64,000 nucleotides of DNA from Candidatus Poribacteria bacterium (GTDB lineage Bacteria > Poribacteria > WGA-4E > WGA-3G), in contig JAPPII010000011.1 of assembly GCA_028820845.1 (NCBI GenBank), positions 61,927 to 125,926 of the forward strand, written 5' to 3'. Numbering within the stretch: position 1 is the stretch's first letter; every line of letters begins with the position of its first letter. A program made the position numbers and the translations under genes. The notes under the pieces are model-generated. The model saw only the letters and a program-made list of their open reading frames with translations, made no database searches and was not told the DNA's origin. This document shows, one piece after another, positions 1-7,152 of this stretch.

Positions 1-1
1 G

Positions 2-1045
2 GCAGTGCTTGCACCACAAGAAATCGAGGGCCTTTTTAACTGCATGCGCAACCTCAAAAATGAGGGAAAAAGTCTTATTATTATCACGCACAAACTCGAT
101 GAGGTGATGGCAATCGCCGACACGGTTACAGTAATGCGGCGCGGGCAGTCTGTCGCTACGTCTCCTATCGCCGACACCAATCCGACAGCCTTGGCGGAAA
201 TGATGCTCGGTGAACCTGTCATTCCAACTGTTGTAACACGAGAACAGACCGAAAATCCAACACCCATGCTCCGTTTGGAAAAAGTTACGCTCTCCGCAGA
301 TGCAGATGCCAAAACAGGTTTTACGCAATTCATTCGGAGACGGGTCCACAAAAAACGGCCTTCAAATTCAAGTGAGGTCGGCAAAAAGCACCTCAATCAG
401 ATTAATCTTGAAGTATTTCCCGGTGAAATCGTCGGAATCGCCGGGGTCGAAGGAAATGGGCAGACACAACTCGTTGAAGTCTTGACAGGTTTACGACAAA
501 TCCATAGCGGGAGTCTTACCTTAAACGGTGAACGGATTGCTCATATACCTGCCGATAGACACCGACACGGTATCAGCTTGAATGACCGAATTGACAATAA
601 TTTCATTATCGGACACCATAAAAGTAGACGCTATTGTCAGCACGGATTTCTCCGGCGAAAGCCGATTCAGCGAGCTACGCTGAACGCTCTGGATAAATAC
701 CAAATTCAGGTTGGGGATATAGTTGACCCGATTAAAACGCTCTCTGGCGGGAATCAACAGAAAATCGTTGTCGCGCGGGAGTTAGAGGGTAGACCCGAAC
801 TTATTCTCGCCGCCCATCCGACGCGGGGATTGGACATTCACGCCGCAAGATTTGTCCATTCGCGTCTGCTATACGCTCGCAACCGTGCGAGAGCCGTTTT
901 GCTCGTTTCCTCTGAACTCGATGAACTCCTCCACCTTAGCGACAGGATCGCCGTGATGTACGACGGCAAGATCGTCGGTATTGTCAAGCCAAGCGAGACA
1001 AACAAACAAGAATTAGGTGCCTTGATGCTCGGATTAAATGGATAG
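2..1045 (+). CDS. ABC transporter ATP-binding protein, duplicated ATPase (5' partial)
   Basis: The reading frame is open at the left edge and begins inside the first nucleotide-binding domain. The first residues (AVLAPQE) match the end of a Walker B region, DEPTAVLxPQE, so the start and first Walker A lie outside the window. The H-loop THKLDE follows. The second domain has a degenerate Walker A (GVEGNGQTQL), the signature LSGGNQQK and a Walker B region LILAAHPTRGLD. This double-ATPase layout with a GNGQ second P-loop is typical of the BMP/nucleoside and simple-sugar importers (RbsA/NupO type), acting at the cytoplasmic face of the inner membrane. No permease follows it. The matching permease type occurs at 54.8-56.8 kb, so the substrate and partners here are unknown. 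Confidence 0.88.
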   Translation, partial: AVLAPQEIEGLFNCMRNLKNEGKSLIIITHKLDEVMAIADTVTVMRRGQSVATSPIADTNPTALAEMMLGEPVIPTVVTREQTENPTPMLRLEKVTLSADADAKTGFTQFIRRRVHKKRPSNSSEVGKKHLNQINLEVFPGEIVGIAGVEGNGQTQLVEVLTGLRQIHSGSLTLNGERIAHIPADRHRHGISLNDRIDNNFIIGHHKSRRYCQHGFLRRKPIQRATLNALDKYQIQVGDIVDPIKTLSGGNQQKIVVARELEGRPELILAAHPTRGLDIHAARFVHSRLLYARNRARAVLLVSSELDELLHLSDRIAVMYDGKIVGIVKPSETNKQELGALMLGLNG

Positions 1046-1081
1046 ATACAAAAATCAATGTATTTCTGCTTAGGAGAAAAA

Positions 1082-1915
1082 ATGATAATTGACTCACATA
1101 CACACGCCTGGCCCCGATGGCCCTACCAACCCCCAGTCCCCGATGATGAAAGTCGTGGCAAAGTCGAACAACTCCTCCACGAAATGGACCTGCACGGCGT
1201 CGATAAAGCAGTGCTTATCTGTGCCCGCATCGACAGGAATCCAGAAAACAACGATTACGTCGCAGAGTGTGTCAAGCGTTACCCGGATCGGTTAATCCAA
1301 TTCGCCGATGTGGATTGTTCGTGGACAGACACCTATCATACAGTGGGTGCATCTGAACGACTCAGGACAGCGGCGGAAAAATATGCCCTCAAGGGTTACA
1401 CCCATTACCTTAGAGGCGATGATAACGGAGATTGGTTCTTTTCCAACGAAGGGCAGCGTTTCTTTCAAACGACCGCCGAACTCGGATTAATCGCCAGCAT
1501 TGCCATGGGAAGCCATCAGCACGAACCGCTCCGAAAACTCGCAGCACAATTTCCGGACATCCCTTTTCTCTGTCATCACATGGGCGGCGCGCGTGCCGGT
1601 GAAGCGCATCCGTATCCACAGCTCAAGCAGGTGCTTGCCTCGGCAGACGTTTCGAATATCCACATCAAAATGTCAGGTTTCGCTTATGTCTCGCAGGTAC
1701 CCTGGGATTATCCGCAGTCGGATACCCACTGGATTGTCCGCGCCCTCTACGAGCATTTTGGGCCTGGGAGGCTCTGTTGGGGTTCCGACTATCCCGTTGT
1801 TCGGAACTTTATGACCTATAAACATGCACTTGAAGCATTTCGGACGCACTGCACATTTATCCCAGAACCAGACAAAGCAGAAATTTTGGGCGGAACGCTC
1901 CAGCGTTTGCTCTGA
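1082..1915 (+). CDS. Amidohydrolase, TIM-barrel metal-dependent hydrolase (amidohydrolase 2 family)
   Basis: A 277-residue protein starting MIIDSHTHAW, where HTH is the first metal-binding HxH pair. Further metal or catalytic residues are in FLCHHMGG near residue 165 and in LCWGSDYPVV near residue 240, the typical late Asp of the amidohydrolase-2 family (2-amino-3-carboxymuconate-semialdehyde decarboxylase-like). I chose ATG 1082 over an in-frame ATG at 1058 because AGGAG at 1072-1076 lies five bases before it. The gene follows the ABC ATPase by 36 bases in the same direction and may share its transcript. The exact substrate, probably a small lactone, amide or carboxylate, cannot be read from the sequence. 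Confidence 0.85.
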   Translation: MIIDSHTHAWPRWPYQPPVPDDESRGKVEQLLHEMDLHGVDKAVLICARIDRNPENNDYVAECVKRYPDRLIQFADVDCSWTDTYHTVGASERLRTAAEKYALKGYTHYLRGDDNGDWFFSNEGQRFFQTTAELGLIASIAMGSHQHEPLRKLAAQFPDIPFLCHHMGGARAGEAHPYPQLKQVLASADVSNIHIKMSGFAYVSQVPWDYPQSDTHWIVRALYEHFGPGRLCWGSDYPVVRNFMTYKHALEAFRTHCTFIPEPDKAEILGGTLQRLL

Positions 1916-1940
1916 ACGCTGATGAATAGCCAGGGTCATT

Positions 1941-2059
1941 TATGGTAAACCAGATAAATAAACAGACATTTCAGAGAAGACGGGCTGCCCTGCTGCCGCT
2001 GGCGAGGTTTCCTAACCTTGCCAACTTAGTGTGTCCAATTAATTCTAAGGTTTACCATA
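1941..2059. repeat. Inverted-repeat hairpin element, copy 1
   Basis: Ends are the perfect 11-base inverted repeat TATGGTAAACC (1941-1951) and GGTTTACCATA (2049-2059). The inner arms also pair loosely, including CAATTAATTCTAA near the right end. The centre carries a hairpin, GGCGAGGTTTCCTAACCTTGCC (2001-2022 region). It belongs to a family with copies at 2154-2330, 41104-41228 and 54636-54741. With the next element it fills most of the 552-base gap between the amidohydrolase and the next gene. No coding capacity was seen. Confidence 0.7.
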
Positions 2060-2100
2060 GTTTTCCAATAATTTGCCTCTTTTCCACAAGTACCTTCTTG

Positions 2101-2124
2101 TAGGAGCGAGCTGTGCTCGCGACT
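2101..2124. repeat. Short palindromic repeat, GTAGGAGCGAG...CTCGC type
   Basis: The stretch TAGGAGCGAGCTGTGCTCGCGAC contains the near-palindrome GCGAGCTGTGCTCGC. A related but expanded version lies at 12004-12050, where GTAGGAGCGAG and GCTCGCGAT flank a longer loop. It is an intergenic extragenic-palindrome type repeat of unknown function. Confidence 0.5.
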
Positions 2125-2153
2125 TTCTGAAAAAAATAGGCAAAACCTAAAAA

Positions 2154-2330
2154 CTATAGTGAAGTCTAAAAATAAAGAGACACTTTCCGCTCCTCTGGTA
2201 GGCGAGGTTTCTAACCTCACCTTTCCTCCTCTGGTAGGCGAGGTTTCTAACCTCACCTTTCCTCCTCTGGTAGGCGAGGTTTCTAACCTCGCCGGTGCGG
2301 AGTGTCTAATTAATTCTAAACATTACTATA
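2154..2330. repeat. Inverted-repeat hairpin element, copy 2, with triplicated 36-base core
   Basis: The outer arms (CTATAGTGAAGTCT... from 2154 and ...AGAATTAATTAGACACT read inward from 2330) are imperfect inverted repeats of about 35 bases. The core is a 36-base unit containing GGCGAGGTTTCTAACCTC, repeated three times in tandem (starts at 2191, 2227, 2263). Three identical palindromic units inside one pair of arms suggest local core amplification. It is not a CRISPR array, because unit and spacing are both identical. Confidence 0.7.
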
Positions 2331-2358
2331 AATAGCCCTAATGAATAGCACAAAAAAG

Positions 2359-2387
2359 TTGATTTTTTTATTTTTTTAAGATATAAT
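2359..2387 (+). promoter_or_regulatory. Sigma70-type promoter for the DUF1326-like gene
   Basis: TTGATT (2359-2364), a 17-base T-rich spacer and a perfect TATAAT (2382-2387), 80 bases before the ATG at 2468. Confidence 0.6.
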
Positions 2388-2467
2388 AAGGCTTAAGGTC
2401 AAATAGGTACAGTATTACGATTACGTCTATTAAGGTGAATCTAAAAAAACAAAGGGAGAGATTCAAG

Positions 2468-3121
2468 ATGAGAAGCATCTCTGTTTTAACAACACTCGCA
2501 CTGATCTTAGTCGCCGGTTTCGCCTTTGCGACCGAAACCCCAACCGTGCAAGGTGAGTACATTGAAGCCAGATCCGCGAGTGTCTATGTCGGGGCATGCC
2601 ACTACGGTGCCGAATTTGTGGAAGGCGGCAAAGAGGCAACCCTCGTCTGGAACATCCAGCACGGAAGCTGGAACGACGTTTCGATTGATGGCTTAACCGT
2701 CGTTGCTGTCGTCAGTGCGAAAAGCAACCTCGCAATCGATACCGAAACCCGTAAGAGCGTGTTGTACATGGATCCAAGCACGACAGCGGAACAACGCACT
2801 GCGCTCCGTGATCTGCTAACCACAAAGCACGCTGACGTTTTGGGTGAAGTTGTTACGACGCAAACCGCTGCGGTCGAATTCGCGAAAGAAAGCACGAAGT
2901 ACGATGTAAGGGTCGGTGAAGTCCTCACGCTATCTGCCAACCGCTATCCCTGTGCGCACTGCACACAGCCACACCAAATCTGGTATGAACCGCTGACAGC
3001 AATTCAGAACGCTATTGTCGGTAAATCTGAAGTCTATCACTATAAAGACAGTCACCTCCCGGTGACGTGGCACCAAGGCGGAACGGCGAACAACGTCTTT
3101 GTTGGCAGTTTTTCGATGTAA
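2468..3121 (+). CDS. Secreted DUF1326-like protein
   Basis: A 217-residue protein. The ATG at 2468 follows GGGAG at 2453-2457 and opens a clear signal peptide (MRSISVLTTLALILVAG, then AFA before TETP). The mature start, GEYIEARSASVYVGACHYG, and the later VSIDGLTVVAVV match the pattern of DUF1326 proteins (an xEARxAxVxxGxC start, then a dLxGLxVV strand). The C-terminal CAHCTQPHQIWYEPL has a CxxC pair and may bind metal or form a disulfide. The family has no established function. The gene stands alone, with its own promoter and a 28-base hairpin after the stop (3132-3159: TCTGTGGCTGCC pairing with GGCAGCTACAGA), which may act as a weak terminator or be a repeat. Confidence 0.7.
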   Translation: MRSISVLTTLALILVAGFAFATETPTVQGEYIEARSASVYVGACHYGAEFVEGGKEATLVWNIQHGSWNDVSIDGLTVVAVVSAKSNLAIDTETRKSVLYMDPSTTAEQRTALRDLLTTKHADVLGEVVTTQTAAVEFAKESTKYDVRVGEVLTLSANRYPCAHCTQPHQIWYEPLTAIQNAIVGKSEVYHYKDSHLPVTWHQGGTANNVFVGSFSM

Positions 3122-3219
3122 TTCCGCAATGTCTGTGGCTGCCTGCCGGCAGCTACAGACCCTATTTACCCGCCTCAGCATCGTGATTTGCAACTTGTCC
3201 TCTCGGTTTAATTTTTTTT

Positions 3220-3342
3220 AAGACTTACGCAGAATGCTCTTTTGTAGCATAACCTGTTAGGTTGTGCCTTCCAAAGGAAACCGTGTTCGTCTAAGCATTT
3301 CCATCTAATAGAATGCCTTACGGTCAAAATTGCGTAAGTCTT
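3220..3342. repeat. MITE-like element with 12-base terminal inverted repeats, copy 1
   Basis: The element is 123 bases long with perfect ends AAGACTTACGCA (3220-3231) and TGCGTAAGTCTT (3331-3342). Inside is the hairpin GTAGCATAACCTGTTAGGTTGTGCC (3244-3268 region). A diverged second copy of about the same length is at 33602-33722. It has no coding capacity. It looks like a miniature inverted-repeat transposable element moved by a transposase encoded elsewhere. It lies just upstream of the PhyH array. Confidence 0.75.
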
Positions 3343-3415
3343 GTTTTTAACAAATCATTGGCACACTGCTCGCAATGAAGCGATACCCTATAAAATTTGT
3401 GAATGGATGGTGAAC

Positions 3416-4270
3416 ATGAACACAGATACAACATCCGAGGAACGAAAATTTAGACTGATGCCTGAAGAACGCGCCTCTTGGGACGAAAACGGGTATTTCG
3501 TCCGCCACAATGTTTTCACTGAAGAAGAAAACGATCTTTTGACCCAAGTTGCTGATGCCATCGCTCTCGGAAAAATACCCTTCCCAGACCATCGTATCTT
3601 TCAAAACGCTTTAGTAAGAGATGGAAAAGTGGAAGCCTCTGGCGTTCACGCCATGCACAGTATCCATCAGATGAATCTTTATTCTCCTGAATTCCTCGCC
3701 CGTACACGTGATCCGCGGCTCACCGACCCCGTTGTTGACATCCTCGGTCCCGATCTCCTCGGTCTCAACAGCCTCTATATCTGGAAACCACCAAAAATCG
3801 GTTTAGGGTTCCCGTGGCATCAAGATAGATGGTATACGCGACCGCAGTTTAAAACCGAAACCACCGTCGGAACGTGGACAGCTATTGATCCTGCCAATGT
3901 AGAGAATGGGTGTCTCTACGTTATCCCGGGTAGCCACAAAATCGGCATTCTTGAGCATGTCGACCTTGAAGGCTCACAACAACAGGAATTTAAACAGGCA
4001 GTCGGTGCGCGGGACGAAGATGGCGTCGCTGTTGAAATCCCACCCGGAAGTGTTATCTTCTTCGACAACCGAATCCTCCATAAAAGTACGGATAATAAGA
4101 CTGAAGGCTTTCGTCGCTCTAACATCGCACATTACATAAGTGCAAAAGCAGAACGCGTGCCACATAGGAATTATATGCGTCCGCTTATGTGGGTTCGGGG
4201 GAAAATATACCCAACGCTGTCTGAGGGAGTCTATCGTAACGTTTTACCCGTTACAGAATCCGAAATGTAG
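3416..4270 (+). CDS. Phytanoyl-CoA dioxygenase (PhyH) family protein, paralog 1
   Basis: A 284-residue cytosolic Fe(II)/2-oxoglutarate oxygenase. The iron facial triad is visible as His135 and Asp137 in FPWHQDRWY and His222 in RILHKSTDN. Arg233/234 in GFRRSNIAHY is the likely 2-oxoglutarate carboxylate anchor. I chose ATG 3416 (MNTDTTSEER) rather than an upstream TTG, since the three neighbours start in the same way and the longer reading would run into the MITE. It is the first of four tandem paralogs sharing DPRLTDPVVDILGP, YIWKPPKIGLG and the late MWVRG block. The substrate is unknown, and such enzymes hydroxylate lipids or small metabolites. The stop codon lies within a palindromic repeat. 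Confidence 0.9.
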   Translation: MNTDTTSEERKFRLMPEERASWDENGYFVRHNVFTEEENDLLTQVADAIALGKIPFPDHRIFQNALVRDGKVEASGVHAMHSIHQMNLYSPEFLARTRDPRLTDPVVDILGPDLLGLNSLYIWKPPKIGLGFPWHQDRWYTRPQFKTETTVGTWTAIDPANVENGCLYVIPGSHKIGILEHVDLEGSQQQEFKQAVGARDEDGVAVEIPPGSVIFFDNRILHKSTDNKTEGFRRSNIAHYISAKAERVPHRNYMRPLMWVRGKIYPTLSEGVYRNVLPVTESEM

Positions 4271-4294
4271 CCTAAACTGTTAGTTTGGGGCTAC
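4267..4294. repeat. CTGTTAG hairpin repeat overlapping a stop codon
   Basis: GTAGCC...CTGTTAG...GGCTAC forms a hairpin whose first bases are the TAG stop of PhyH paralog 1 (4268-4270). It belongs to the same design as the hairpins at 3244-3268, 6941-6966, 12916-12940 and 33626-33650. Confidence 0.55.
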
Positions 4295-4357
4295 GGGTAT
4301 AACTTGTTCAAGCAACTTCAATCTGTAAAGCGCACTCACGTTAAAATAGGAACATTC

Positions 4358-5212
4358 ATGAACACAAATACAATTTCCAAAAAACAGAAATTTAAACTCA
4401 CCCCTGAAGAACGAACTTCTTGGAACGAGAACGGATACTTTGTCCGTTACGACGTTTTTACAAAAGAAGAAAACGACGTGATACGTCAGATAGCTGACGA
4501 TATTGCTATCGGAAAACGATCTTTCCCAGACTATCATATTTTTCAAAACGCTTTAGTCAGAGACGGTAAAGTCGAAGCAGAAGGTATCCAGGCAATGCAC
4601 AATATCCAATATGTGAGTTGTAATTGTCCTGAATTCCTTGCGCGTACCCGTGATCCCCGGCTCACCGACCCCGTTGTTGACATTCTCGGTCCCGATCTCC
4701 TCGGTCTCAACAATCTCTATATTTGGAAGCCTCCAAAAATTGGCTTAGGGTTCCCGTGGCATCAAGATAAATGGTACTTTAATCATCAGTATAAGACCGG
4801 AACGACCGTTGCAACATGGACGGCAATTGATGACGCAGATAAAGAAAACGGGTGTCTACATGTTATTCCCGGCAGCCACAAGTATGGCGTTCGTGAACAT
4901 AAGGACCTTGAAGGTTCACAACAGGGAGAGTTTAAACAGGCAGAAGGTGCTCGCGATGAAGATGGGGTCGCGGTTGAGGTCCCCGCTGGAGCGGTCATCT
5001 GGTTCAATAGCCAAGTCCTTCATAAAAGCACGGATAACCACAGTCATCGTTTCCGGCGTGCTAACATAGCACATTATGTGAGTGCGAAAGCAGAATGGAC
5101 GCGTCCTGAGGCAGTCAATAAAAAACGACCCCCCATGTGGATTCGCGGTAAAACCTACCCCGGTATGGCAGATGAAGTTCAACATGATGTTATACCAATT
5201 TTAGACGATTAA
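4358..5212 (+). CDS. Phytanoyl-CoA dioxygenase (PhyH) family protein, paralog 2
   Basis: 284 residues, collinear with paralog 1. The iron ligands are in FPWHQDKWYF and QVLHKSTDN, and the 2-oxoglutarate Arg is in RFRRANIAHY. I chose ATG 4358 (MNTNTISKKQ) by alignment with its neighbours and the preceding A-rich leader. It is 87 bases downstream of paralog 1 and 15 bases upstream of paralog 3, so it is probably on one transcript with the rest. The C-terminus (TYPGMADEVQHD) differs from the others, and the central blocks are nearly invariant. All catalytic residues are intact, so this is a functional duplicate with possible substrate divergence, not a decayed copy. Confidence 0.9.
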   Translation: MNTNTISKKQKFKLTPEERTSWNENGYFVRYDVFTKEENDVIRQIADDIAIGKRSFPDYHIFQNALVRDGKVEAEGIQAMHNIQYVSCNCPEFLARTRDPRLTDPVVDILGPDLLGLNNLYIWKPPKIGLGFPWHQDKWYFNHQYKTGTTVATWTAIDDADKENGCLHVIPGSHKYGVREHKDLEGSQQGEFKQAEGARDEDGVAVEVPAGAVIWFNSQVLHKSTDNHSHRFRRANIAHYVSAKAEWTRPEAVNKKRPPMWIRGKTYPGMADEVQHDVIPILDD

Positions 5213-5227
5213 GGAATAGGAGCACTC

Positions 5228-6115
5228 GTGGATACAAATACAACGCTTGAAGAACGAAAGTTTAGACTGACACCTGAAGAACGAACCTCTTGGGACGAGA
5301 ACGGATACTTTATCCGCTACAACGTTTTTACAAAAGAGGAAAACAACTTTTTAGCACAAATCGCTGATGATATCGCCATCGGAAAACGATCTTTTCCCGC
5401 TAAAAATGTTCACCAGAACGCATTGGTCAGAGATGGAGAGACTGAAGCATCCGGTCCCAACGCGATGCACGCTATTCATCATATAAACCACTATTCGCCT
5501 GAATTCCTTGAACGCACACGGGACCCGCGCCTCACCGACCCAGTCGTTGACTTAATTGGCCCAAATATCCTCGGTCTCAACAATCTCTATATCTGGAAAC
5601 CGCCAAAAATCGGTCTCGGGTTTCCATGGCATCAAGATAAATGGTATTTTAACAACCAGTATATAACCACAAAGACAGTCGGCACGTGGACTGCGATTGA
5701 CGCTGCGGATGTAGAGAATGGGTGTCTCTACGTTATCCCGGGTAGCCATAAAAATGGCGTGCGTGAGCACGTTGAACTTGAAGGATCACAACAGAATGAG
5801 TTTAAATTGGCACTCGGGGCAAGGGACGAAGAGGGTGTCGCCGTTGAAGTGCCACCGGGAACCGTCGTATTTTTCAACAATGAATTGCTTCATAAAAGCA
5901 TGCATAACCACAGCACGCGCTTTCGCAGATGTAACGTCGCACATTATATTTCTGCAGATTCAGAACGTGTTCCGCATAAGAATGTGAAGAATATCCGTCC
6001 AGTTATGTGGGTTCGAGGGGATACACACTCAGAAAAAATGGAACCGGTTTGTTCGGAAGCGCTACCTATTCCAGAAGCACAGGAGAATCTATGGGTACCC
6101 ATACATCACCATTGA
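5228..6115 (+). CDS. Phytanoyl-CoA dioxygenase (PhyH) family protein, paralog 3
   Basis: 295 residues starting at GTG 5228 (MDTNTTLEER), supported by AGGAG at 5218-5222 with a five-base spacer. It has the HxD motif in FPWHQDKWYF, the distal His in ELLHKSMHN and the Arg in RFRRCNVAHY. It is slightly longer than its neighbours because the frame runs on through the start region of paralog 4, ending with VPIHHH. The last 25 bases therefore encode two proteins in different frames. The tail looks like an accidental extension created by the overlap and suggests translational coupling to paralog 4. Confidence 0.9.
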   Translation: MDTNTTLEERKFRLTPEERTSWDENGYFIRYNVFTKEENNFLAQIADDIAIGKRSFPAKNVHQNALVRDGETEASGPNAMHAIHHINHYSPEFLERTRDPRLTDPVVDLIGPNILGLNNLYIWKPPKIGLGFPWHQDKWYFNNQYITTKTVGTWTAIDAADVENGCLYVIPGSHKNGVREHVELEGSQQNEFKLALGARDEEGVAVEVPPGTVVFFNNELLHKSMHNHSTRFRRCNVAHYISADSERVPHKNVKNIRPVMWVRGDTHSEKMEPVCSEALPIPEAQENLWVPIHHH

Positions 6116-6951
6116 AACGTAAATTTGCCTTAACATCTGAAGAAGAATCGGCGTGGGAGGAAAACGGATACTTCGTCCGTTACGACGTTTTCACTGAAGC
6201 AGAAAACGATATGCTGCGTCGGATCGCTGACAACATTGTTGATGGGAAACGACCTTTCCCGGTGGATAATATTAATCAAAACGCGTTGGTTAAAGATAGG
6301 AAAGTTGAAGCATCGGGTATCCAAGCAATGCACAAAATCCATCATGTCAGTTGTTATATTCCTGAATTCCTCGCACGTGTGCGTGATTCCCGCCTAACGG
6401 ATCCGATCGTTGACCTATTGGGTCCAAACCTACTCGGTCTCAACAATCTCTATATATGGAAAGCACCAAAGATTGGCTTAGGGTTCCCGTGGCATCAAGA
6501 CAAATGGTATTTCAACCATCAGTATAAAACTGAAATGACCGTCGGAACGTGGACTGCGATTGATGCTGCAGATATAGATAATGGGTGTCTCTACGTCATT
6601 CCGGGTAGCCACAAATATGGCATTCTTGCGCATGAAGACCTTGAAGGTTCGCAACAGAGCGAGTTTAAAATAGCACGCGATGCCAAAGATGAAGATGGTG
6701 TTGCTGTTGAAGTGCCGCCGGGAGCAGTCGTTTGGTTCAACAACCAACTCCTGCATAAAAGCACTGACAACCACAGCCTCCGCTTTCGGCGTTGTAACGT
6801 CGCGCATTATATCAGTGCAAATGCGGAACGTAATAAGGGTGTAAAGAATATGCGTCCTGTGATGTGGGTTCGGGGGGATACATACTCAGAAAAGATGGAA
6901 CCCGTCTATCGAGACGTTTTACCAATTCCAGAATCCGAAAACACAAACTAA
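6091..6951 (+). CDS. Phytanoyl-CoA dioxygenase (PhyH) family protein, paralog 4
   Basis: 286 residues. I chose ATG 6091 (MGTHTSPLKR) because AGGAG lies just before it and the protein then aligns with the other three. The start overlaps the end of paralog 3 by 25 bases. It has the HxD motif in FPWHQDKWYF, the distal His in QLLHKSTDN and the Arg in RFRRCNVAHY. It has KAPKIGLG where the others have KPPKIGLG. It is the last gene of the array, and its TAA stop (6949-6951) lies inside a CTGTTAG-type hairpin. Four adjacent intact paralogs imply recent tandem duplication with selection to keep all of them. Confidence 0.9.
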   Translation: MGTHTSPLKRKFALTSEEESAWEENGYFVRYDVFTEAENDMLRRIADNIVDGKRPFPVDNINQNALVKDRKVEASGIQAMHKIHHVSCYIPEFLARVRDSRLTDPIVDLLGPNLLGLNNLYIWKAPKIGLGFPWHQDKWYFNHQYKTEMTVGTWTAIDAADIDNGCLYVIPGSHKYGILAHEDLEGSQQSEFKIARDAKDEDGVAVEVPPGAVVWFNNQLLHKSTDNHSLRFRRCNVAHYISANAERNKGVKNMRPVMWVRGDTYSEKMEPVYRDVLPIPESENTN

Positions 6952-6966
6952 CAGTTTGTGGTACAG
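6941..6966. repeat. CTGTTAG hairpin repeat (reverse orientation) overlapping a stop codon
   Basis: ACACAAACTAACAGTTTGTG pairs with itself (ACAAACT/AGTTTGT) and contains the TAA stop of PhyH paralog 4. On the minus strand it reads CACAAACTGTTAGTTTGTG, the same core as the repeat at 4267-4294. There is no T tract after it, so a simple terminator is unlikely. The rest of the 201-base gap to the next gene shows nothing else clear. Confidence 0.5.
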
Positions 6967-7152
6967 GTGCTCACCTATTTTCGGGCTTACTATAATTCGG
7001 TGTTTTTTGGATGCCTGGATTTAGTCTGGGAATAGACTAAATCCATTCCTTGTATTACATTCTTGTTGAGGACATGTCTCAACGAAACATTCGCGAACAA
7101 GTTCGGGCATCCAAATATTCGGATATTACCAATCTAATTTACCATCGTAGAG

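Noticed and set aside
2026..2256. Minus-strand 76-residue frame with repeated RLETSPTRG
   Set aside because: It is translated from the tandem GAGGTTTCTAACCTC repeats and is not a gene.
2191..2296. CRISPR-like array of three regular repeats
   Set aside because: The units are identical end to end, palindromic and lack variable spacers. No cas genes are present. It is a tandem hairpin repeat.
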